Shown piece after piece: positions 58,530 through 64,000 of a stretch of DNA of 64,000 nt. Every line of letters begins with the position of its first letter. The first letter of the stretch is position 1. This DNA comes from Stutzerimonas frequens (lineage in GTDB: Bacteria > Pseudomonadota > Gammaproteobacteria > Pseudomonadales > Pseudomonadaceae), in the NCBI RefSeq assembly GCF_024448335.1, contig NZ_JAMOHM010000007.1, positions 62,001 through 126,000 on the forward strand. Reading direction: 5' to 3'. The notes beneath the pieces were generated by a model that was given only the letters and a program-made list of their open reading frames with translations, searched no databases and was not told the origin of the DNA. Both the position numbers and the translations under genes were made by a program.

Positions 58530-58565
58530 CGCGGTTCCGTTACCTGAAAAAACAGGCCTCAATTC

Positions 58566-61127
58566 ATGCAAGACAAACAACTGTCCACCGAGGAACTGAT
58601 CGCCCAGGATGTCGGTGCGCGCCTGCCCGAAGGCCCGATGGCCGCGGTCATCGCCGGGCTGGCGCTGCTCTGGTCGTTGTTCCAGCTGTGGATCGCCTCG
58701 CCGCTGCCCTTCGTACTCGGGTTCGGCGTGCTGAACGACACCGAGACCCGCTCGATCCATCTGGCATTCGCGCTGCTGCTGGCGTTTCTGGCCTATCCGG
58801 CCTTCAAGAAATCGCCGAGAGACCGCGTCCCGCTGTTCGACATCGCCCTGGGGCTGATCGCTGCCGCGACTGCCGCCTACCTGTTCATCGCTTACGAGCA
58901 ACTGGCGCAGCGACCCGGCAACCTGACCACCATGGACCTGATCACGGCCTGCCTCGGCATTCCGCTGCTGCTGGAAGCCACGCGCCGTGCCCTCGGCCCG
59001 CCGTTGGCAATCATCGCCCTGATATTTCTGGTCTACAGCGTCGCCGGCCCCTGGATGCCCGGCCTGCTCGCCCACCGTGGGGTCAGCTTCACCGCGCTGG
59101 CCAACCACCAGTGGATCACCACCGAAGGCGTGTTCGGCATCGCGCTCGGTGTCTCCACCAGCTTCGTCTTTCTCTTCGTATTGTTCGGCGCGCTGCTCGA
59201 ACGCGCTGGTGCGGGTCATTATTTCATTCAGCTGGCCTTCAGCATGCTCGGGCATTTTCGTGGCGGCCCGGCCAAGGCCGCGGTCGTGGCGTCGGGCATG
59301 ACCGGACTGATTTCCGGCTCGTCGATCGCCAACGTGGTGACCACCGGCACCTTCACCATCCCGATGATGAAACGCACCGGCTTCTCCGCGGAAAAGTCCG
59401 GCGCGGTGGAAGTCGCCTCGTCGGTCAACGGCCAGATCATGCCGCCGGTGATGGGCGCCGCGGCGTTCCTGATGGTCGAGTACGTCGGCATTCCCTACGT
59501 CGAGGTCATCAAGCACGCGTTCCTGCCAGCGCTGATTTCCTATATCGCGCTGGTCTACATCGTGCACCTGGAGTCGCTCAAGCTGGGCCTGACTGCGCTG
59601 CCGCGGGCCAACGTGGCCAAGCCCTGGATGCAGCGGCTGATCGGCTTCGCCTTCGGTGCCGCGCTGATTTCGGGGCTGTCGCTGGGTGTCTATTACGGCC
59701 TCGGCTGGCTCAAGCCAGCCCTGGGCGACTCGGCGCTGTGGGTGATCGGGGCGCTGTTGGCGCTGGTCTACCTGGCACTGCTGAAGGTGGCGGCAAGCAA
59801 CCCGCCGCTGCCCGCCGAAGACCCCGACGCGCCGCTCGAGCAACTGCCCGAGACGCGTCCGGTGCTGCTCTCCGGCCTGCACTTCCTGCTGCCGGTGGTG
59901 GTGCTGGTCTGGTGCCTGATGATCGAGCGGCTGTCACCCGGCCTCTCGGCATTCTGGGGCTCGGTGATGCTGGTGATCATCCTGCTCACCCAGCGCCCGC
60001 TGCTGTCGATGCTGCGCAAGGACGGTGCCCACGAGCACGGCACCTTCATGGACGGCGTGGTCGATCTGCGCGAGGGGCTGATCGCCGGTGCGCGCAACAT
60101 GATCGGCATCGGTATCGCTACCGCCGCCGCCGGCATCATCGTCGGTGCGGTATCGCAGACCGGCGTCGGCCTGGTGCTGGCCGATCTGGTCGAGCTGCTG
60201 TCGATGGGCAACTTGCTGCTGATGCTGCTGCTCACCGCCTTCCTTAGCCTGATCCTCGGCATGGGCCTGCCGACCACCGCCAACTACATCGTGGTATCCA
60301 GCCTGCTGGCGCCAGTGATCGTGGCGCTGGGGCAGCAGAACGGCCTGATCGTGCCACTGATCGCGGTACACCTGTTCGTCTTCTATTTCGGCATCATGGC
60401 CGACGTGACGCCGCCGGTGGGTCTGGCCTCGTTCGCCGCCGCCGCAGTGTCCAAGGGCGATCCGATCAAGACCGGTATCACCGCCTTCTACTACAGCCTG
60501 CGCACCGCGGCGCTGCCGTTCCTGTTCATCTTCAACACCGACCTGCTGCTGATCGATGTGGACTTCTGGCACGGCGTTCTGATCTTCGTCGTGGCGACCA
60601 TCGCCATGCTGATCTTCGCCGCCGGCACCCAGGGTTACTTTCTGGTGCGCAGCCGCTGGTACGAAAGCCTGCTGTTGCTGCTGGTGGCGTTCACGCTGTT
60701 CCGTCCGGGCTTCTGGATGGACATCATCCACGACCCCTACCGCGACATCGAGCCGACCGAACTGGTGCAGGCACTGGAGCGGGTCGGGGAGGACAGCCAG
60801 CTACGTCTGCGCGTGCTGGGTGAGGATGATGTCGGCGATCCGCGCGAGTTCGTCGTGCTGCTGGCGATTCCTGACGGCGAGAGTGGCGAGGAGAAGCTCG
60901 AGAAGATCGGCCTGATGACCTATGTCGAGGAGGGCAAGGTGCTGGTCGACAGCGTGACCTTCGGCAGCCCGGCCGCCGAGGCGGGGCTGGAATTCGACCA
61001 GCAGATCCTCAGGGTGCGCGCGCCGACCGATCGCTGGCCCAAGGAATTCATATGGATTCCGGGCTTCCTGCTGTTCGCGCTGATCGTCTGGCTGCAACGG
61101 CGGCGCTTGGCGCAGCAGGGCCGTTGA
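58566..61127 (+). CDS. TRAP transporter fused permease (DctQ-DctM type) with C-terminal PDZ-like domain
   Basis: 853-residue inner-membrane protein fusing the small and large TRAP permease parts. The DctM region is marked by SGMTGLISGSSIANVVTTGTF, MPPVMGAAAFLM and LGMGLPTTANYIVVSSLLAP. After the last transport helices, residues about 700-850 form a DUF3394-type domain with a PDZ-like segment (VDSVTFGSPAAEAGLEFDQQ) and a final helix with a basic tail. Transport is ion-gradient driven, with substrate from the TAXI receptor. The ribosome-binding site is weak (ACAGGCC), consistent with lower expression than the receptor. Confidence 0.94.
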   Translation: MQDKQLSTEELIAQDVGARLPEGPMAAVIAGLALLWSLFQLWIASPLPFVLGFGVLNDTETRSIHLAFALLLAFLAYPAFKKSPRDRVPLFDIALGLIAAATAAYLFIAYEQLAQRPGNLTTMDLITACLGIPLLLEATRRALGPPLAIIALIFLVYSVAGPWMPGLLAHRGVSFTALANHQWITTEGVFGIALGVSTSFVFLFVLFGALLERAGAGHYFIQLAFSMLGHFRGGPAKAAVVASGMTGLISGSSIANVVTTGTFTIPMMKRTGFSAEKSGAVEVASSVNGQIMPPVMGAAAFLMVEYVGIPYVEVIKHAFLPALISYIALVYIVHLESLKLGLTALPRANVAKPWMQRLIGFAFGAALISGLSLGVYYGLGWLKPALGDSALWVIGALLALVYLALLKVAASNPPLPAEDPDAPLEQLPETRPVLLSGLHFLLPVVVLVWCLMIERLSPGLSAFWGSVMLVIILLTQRPLLSMLRKDGAHEHGTFMDGVVDLREGLIAGARNMIGIGIATAAAGIIVGAVSQTGVGLVLADLVELLSMGNLLLMLLLTAFLSLILGMGLPTTANYIVVSSLLAPVIVALGQQNGLIVPLIAVHLFVFYFGIMADVTPPVGLASFAAAAVSKGDPIKTGITAFYYSLRTAALPFLFIFNTDLLLIDVDFWHGVLIFVVATIAMLIFAAGTQGYFLVRSRWYESLLLLLVAFTLFRPGFWMDIIHDPYRDIEPTELVQALERVGEDSQLRLRVLGEDDVGDPREFVVLLAIPDGESGEEKLEKIGLMTYVEEGKVLVDSVTFGSPAAEAGLEFDQQILRVRAPTDRWPKEFIWIPGFLLFALIVWLQRRRLAQQGR

Positions 61128-61135
61128 ACGGGTGC

Positions 61136-61165
61136 GCCGGCGGGCACAGCGATGTGCCCGCCGGC
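61136..61165. terminator. Bidirectional hairpin between convergent TRAP permease and membrane-protein genes
   Basis: GCCGGCGGGCAC-AGCGAT-GTGCCCGCCGGC is a perfect 12-bp stem between the stop codons of convergent genes, eight bases after one and adjoining the other. There is no T-run, so efficiency in either direction is uncertain. Confidence 0.6.
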
Positions 61166-61795
61166 CTAACCGATGTGCTCGACCATCCAGCCGCGCACCT
61201 GACGGCGCTCGCGTCGGGTGCACAGCTGGCGGGTGAGCGGACTGTCGGGTAGCAGCTCGGCGCCGTCCAGGGTAAAGCGGCGGGACACGCCCAGCGGATG
61301 GCGGTCCGAGCCATAGAAGGCCACCACGCGGATCTCCATGCCCAGAAACTGCCATTCGCCTTCCGGCTGGTGCCCGCGCAAGTCGATGCCATGCTGCTCG
61401 GCTGCCCGTCGCAGCAATGCCTGGAAGCTGCCGATGTGGGTGAAATCACCGCTGCGCAGCGGGCCCTGGTGGGTGGTCTGGTACAGCGCCAGATCGGGCG
61501 TCGCCTCATCTTCCTGACTTTCGCGGATATCGGTTACGTCGCCGAGCAGGCTGCCGCGGTTGGTATCCAGGCAGATCAGCACCTGATTGATGAACATCGG
61601 TTCGGCGCTCATGTTGGAGATCAGACACAGCGAGGTTAGCCCCTTGCCGGCGCCGCGATTGATGATCAGGTTGGGTCGCCGCTGGCGCTTGAAGTTGGCC
61701 AGCAGCAGGTGCGCATAGAAGAGCCAGACCAGCAGTGTGCAGGTGGAAACCATCAGCGTGAGCAGCGGCTGATATTCGCGAACCCAGTCGAGCAT
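61166..61795 (-). CDS. Single-pass membrane protein of unknown function (209 aa)
   Basis: One N-terminal transmembrane helix (about residues 9-32, PLLTLMVSTCTLLVWLFYAHLL) with a basic segment KRQRRP after it, then a soluble alpha/beta domain (LIINRGAGKGLTSLCLISNMS, FINQVLICLDTNRGSLLGDV, FTLDGAELLPDSPL). No family recognised. ATG at 61795 follows GAGG. It lies 32 bp downstream of the NptA-like gene on the same strand and may be co-transcribed with it, which hints at a link to phosphate or ion transport. Confidence 0.75.
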   Translation of the reverse strand: MLDWVREYQPLLTLMVSTCTLLVWLFYAHLLLANFKRQRRPNLIINRGAGKGLTSLCLISNMSAEPMFINQVLICLDTNRGSLLGDVTDIRESQEDEATPDLALYQTTHQGPLRSGDFTHIGSFQALLRRAAEQHGIDLRGHQPEGEWQFLGMEIRVVAFYGSDRHPLGVSRRFTLDGAELLPDSPLTRQLCTRRERRQVRGWMVEHIG

Positions 61796-61827
61796 AGGGG
61801 CCTCGTTGCGGATTGAAGCGGCTGCGG

Positions 61828-63519
61828 TCAGCCGGTGGGGTGCGCGCGGCCTGGCAGCGGATGGTCCAAGGCGCGGTCGTCCGCTCGCGCCTCGGCAGAC
61901 CGCCGCGTGTCGAGCGCGGCTGCCTCCAGCGCGGCATGCGCGGTGCTGCAGAACAGCGAGTTGAGCCGTTTCATGTCGGCGATGAGCTCCAGGTGCGCCG
62001 AGCTGGTCTGCAGGCTCTCGCTGACGCCGTGATGCAGACGTTCCACATGCGCGTGCGCCATGCGGCGCTCGCTGCGGCGGAATTCGCGCTTGTGCTGGAG
62101 CAATTGACGGGCGCCGTTGGCATCGCCGGAAAGGAACACCGAGAGCCCCAGGCGCAGGTTGGCTAGCAACTGCTCGAGCAGCGTCTGCAACTCTTCCAGG
62201 CCCTGTTCGGAAAATGGCCGGCGGGTCGAGGTTTTCAGGTCGCGAAGCTTGCCCAGCATGTGTTCGGCGCTGTCGCCGGCCTGTTCCAGGTTGATCGCCA
62301 GCTCGATGATCTCTGCCCAGCGGCGCTGCTCGTCCTCGGCGAGGTCGTCGCGAGGCATGCGTGCCAGATATAGCTTCACGGCGTTGTAGAGCGCATCGAC
62401 ATCGTCGTCCAGGCGCCGGATTTCTTCGCCGGGCTCGGGGCGGTCCTCGCGCAGCGCCTCCAGCAGGCGCACCAGCATCAGCTCGACCAGATCGCCGATA
62501 CGCAACGTCTCCCGCGTGGCGTTGGCCAGGGCCAGACTCGGCGTTTCCAGTGCCGCCGGGTCCAGGTGCCGTGGCCGGGCCACGCCGCCGTCCGTTTGCC
62601 GCTCCGGCAGCAGGTTTTCGCACAGGTGGGCCATCGCCGGCACGGTGGGCAACAGCAGCAGGCAGCGCAGGCTGTTGTAGGCGAGGTGGAAGCCGATCAC
62701 CTGTGTCTGGGTGCTGAAGCCGAACCCGCCCATCCAGGTCACCAGCGGTTCGAGAAACGGCAGCACGGCCAGTCCGGCCAGTTTGTACAGCAGGTTGCCA
62801 AGGGCCACGCGGCGCGCCGGCACCGGTTGCAGGCTGGCGTTCAGCCAGGCGAGCAGGCCGCTGCCGACATTGGCCCCGATGACCACCCCCAGTGCTACCG
62901 GTAGACCGATAAGGCCGGCACCGGCCAGGGTGGCGATCAGCAGGACCGCGGCAAGGCTGGAATAGGACAGCAGTGCGAACACTGCGCCGACGACGACCGC
63001 CAGCAGCGTATCGCCGGCCAGCGAGGAGAACAGCACACGCATGCCGCGCGCTTCGGTGATCGGCGCCGCAGCCTGAACGATCAGCTGCAGGGCAAGAATG
63101 ATCAGCCCCATGCCGATCAGCACGCGCCCTAGCTGGCCGCTGCGGCTCTGCTTGCGTGACAGGAACAAACACACACCCAGCAGTGTCAGCAACGGCGACA
63201 GCCAGGACAGGTCCATCGTCAGAACCCGTGCCATGAGTGCGGTGCCGACATCCGCGCCGAGCATGATCGCCAGGGCGGTGGGTAGCGCCATCAGGCCCTG
63301 GGCGACGAAAGAGATGACCAGCAGTGCGGTGGCGTTACTGCTCTGTACCAGGGCCGTGACGCCGATGCCGGCGCCGAATGCCAGCGGCGTGTGGCCCATG
63401 CTCCGCCCCAGCAATCGCCGCAGATGCGAGCCGTACACGCGCATGATGCCGGTGCGCACGATGTGCGTACCCCACACCAACAGGGCGATGGACGACAACA
63501 GGTGCAGCAGGGTCAGCAT
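61828..63519 (-). CDS. Na/Pi cotransporter family protein, NptA/YjbB type, with PhoU-like tail
   Basis: 563-residue inner-membrane protein. Two homologous membrane halves each carry a QSS-type repeat (GVTALVQSSNATALLVIS in the first, ALLSYSSLAAVLLIATLAGAG in the second); residues about 330-540 are helical and PhoU-like (RIGDLVELMLVRLLEAL, LEQAGDSAEHMLGKLRDL). This family transports phosphate, often as sodium-driven export or uptake. No pst or pho genes are nearby. The serine-rich QSS motif is intact, so the protein is likely active. Confidence 0.9.
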   Translation of the reverse strand: MLTLLHLLSSIALLVWGTHIVRTGIMRVYGSHLRRLLGRSMGHTPLAFGAGIGVTALVQSSNATALLVISFVAQGLMALPTALAIMLGADVGTALMARVLTMDLSWLSPLLTLLGVCLFLSRKQSRSGQLGRVLIGMGLIILALQLIVQAAAPITEARGMRVLFSSLAGDTLLAVVVGAVFALLSYSSLAAVLLIATLAGAGLIGLPVALGVVIGANVGSGLLAWLNASLQPVPARRVALGNLLYKLAGLAVLPFLEPLVTWMGGFGFSTQTQVIGFHLAYNSLRCLLLLPTVPAMAHLCENLLPERQTDGGVARPRHLDPAALETPSLALANATRETLRIGDLVELMLVRLLEALREDRPEPGEEIRRLDDDVDALYNAVKLYLARMPRDDLAEDEQRRWAEIIELAINLEQAGDSAEHMLGKLRDLKTSTRRPFSEQGLEELQTLLEQLLANLRLGLSVFLSGDANGARQLLQHKREFRRSERRMAHAHVERLHHGVSESLQTSSAHLELIADMKRLNSLFCSTAHAALEAAALDTRRSAEARADDRALDHPLPGRAHPTG

Positions 63520-63556
63520 CGTTCGGGGCTCCTTCCCCGGCGAGCGGCAACGACAA

Positions 63557-63581
63557 CGTTCTGCGTCACAAGGACGCAGAA
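63557..63581. other. Hairpin in the leader of the Na/Pi cotransporter gene
   Basis: GTTCTGCGTC-ACAAG-GACGCAGAAC forms a perfect 10-bp stem in the 139-bp gap between the cache-domain gene and the cotransporter gene. A second inverted pair, GGCACGT/ACGTGCC, lies at about 63614-63642. Either could be the terminator of the cache gene, read leftward; neither has a long T-run. Confidence 0.4.
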
Positions 63582-63658
63582 CTGCACCGGGGATATCCGA
63601 TTGACCCTGACCTGCCGGGCACGTTCACCGAAACGTCACGTGCCGGGGCGCATCTCAC

Positions 63659-64000
63659 TCAGGGGCGGGTGTAGTAGCCAACCCCAAGCAGCACGTCATC
63701 GACCCGCTGGATCAGCGAATGCTTCTGCTCGACAGCGTTGGTCGCCGGGTTGCGCCAGACGTAGTCGACCGTGCCGGAACCCTGCTTGCGCGCCAGCTCG
63801 ATCATGTCCTTGAACAGCGGCTTGCCGGCGGCATCGGTAACGTTGCGCACGTCGACGCCCACCAGGTTCGGCGAGCTGCCGCTGGCGCGATAGCGACCAT
63901 CGTCCAGGCCGATCGCGAAGACATACTCGTCGTTGTAGACGAAGCCGCCGCGCGGATCGTTGAAGCTGCGGAAGGCTGCCTCGGCGCCCTTGTCCTTGAC
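63659..64000 (-). CDS. Cache-domain protein, C-terminal part (start outside window)
   Basis: The last 113 codons of a gene entering from the right edge. The visible sequence is a small-molecule-binding cache (sCache_2-like) domain: FRSFNDPRGGFVYNDEYVFA, GVDVRNVTDAAGKPLFKDMI, GTVDYVWRNPATN, ending LGVGYYTRP. The protein stops right after the domain, so it is a free or membrane-anchored cache protein rather than a chemoreceptor or kinase with a downstream output domain. Signal peptide and N-terminus are not visible. Confidence 0.85.
   Translation of the reverse strand, partial: VKDKGAEAAFRSFNDPRGGFVYNDEYVFAIGLDDGRYRASGSSPNLVGVDVRNVTDAAGKPLFKDMIELARKQGSGTVDYVWRNPATNAVEQKHSLIQRVDDVLLGVGYYTRP

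Overview
The window is 64 kb of a high-GC gammaproteobacterial chromosome that looks like the Pseudomonas stutzeri group (Stutzerimonas). The best evidence is the dihaem cytochrome c4 at 31564-32196, whose mature sequence closely matches the P. stutzeri protein as I remember it. Gene order also follows Pseudomonas: hisBHAF, ctpA-envC-gpmI, yibN-grxC-secB, ygfA-6S RNA-zapA-ygfB-pepP-ubiH-ubiI, gcvTHP, and engB-cc4-dsbA-dgcH-ampDh2-kinB-algB. I see no phage, insertion sequence, CRISPR array, tRNA or rRNA. Nearly all of it reads as core chromosome, with lineage-specific transport and sensing genes in the last third.

Layout. 1-2558: a nitrate-binding protein gene (cut by the window edge) and its NasR-type ANTAR antiterminator, separated by a sigma-54 promoter, a candidate ANTAR RNA hairpin and a strong terminator. 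2688-5887: hisB-hisH-DUF2164-hisA-hisF, with three tandem hairpin repeats before hisF. 5973-7699: two tandem orphan periplasmic binding proteins. 7703-12805: minus-strand envelope and glycolysis genes (yibQ, ctpA, envC, gpmI). 12946-14174: yibN, grxC, secB. 14229-22939: quinone oxidoreductase, FliL-like and EVE proteins, ygfA, 6S RNA, zapA, a ZapB-like protein, ygfB, pepP and two ubiquinone hydroxylases. 22996-25785: a ferric-iron ABC transporter (binding protein and permease) behind a Fur-like site. 25997-30457: glycine cleavage genes gcvT, gcvH and gcvP. 30640-36645: engB, cytochrome c4, dsbA, an EEP-family nuclease, a diguanylate cyclase and a peptidoglycan amidase. 36806-40364: DUF1330, KinB and AlgB. 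40588-41810: three small stress-type genes, with two near-consensus sigma-54 promoters next to algB.

42222-43451 is a fused nucleoside-recognition (SpmA/SpmB-type) membrane protein. 43540-51113 is an AbrB-family membrane protein plus a complete tricarboxylate uptake module: tctA, tctB, tctC, an OprD-family porin, and the divergent tctD/tctE two-component system. 51094-56922 holds a 7TMR-DISM diguanylate cyclase and two paralogous PAS chemoreceptors, one with a frameshifted tail at a GGCC repeat. 57480-61127 is a TAXI-type TRAP transporter. The end holds a membrane protein of unknown function, an NptA-like Na/Pi cotransporter and the C-terminus of a cache-domain protein.

The most notable items are regulatory: the nasR/nrtA attenuator, sigma-54 promoters beside the GAFTGA-bearing algB, a recurring hairpin just after binding-protein genes in four operons, a small repeat family at two sites, and the tetranucleotide-repeat frameshift in a chemoreceptor. 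I did not find a convincing wholly new multi-gene system.
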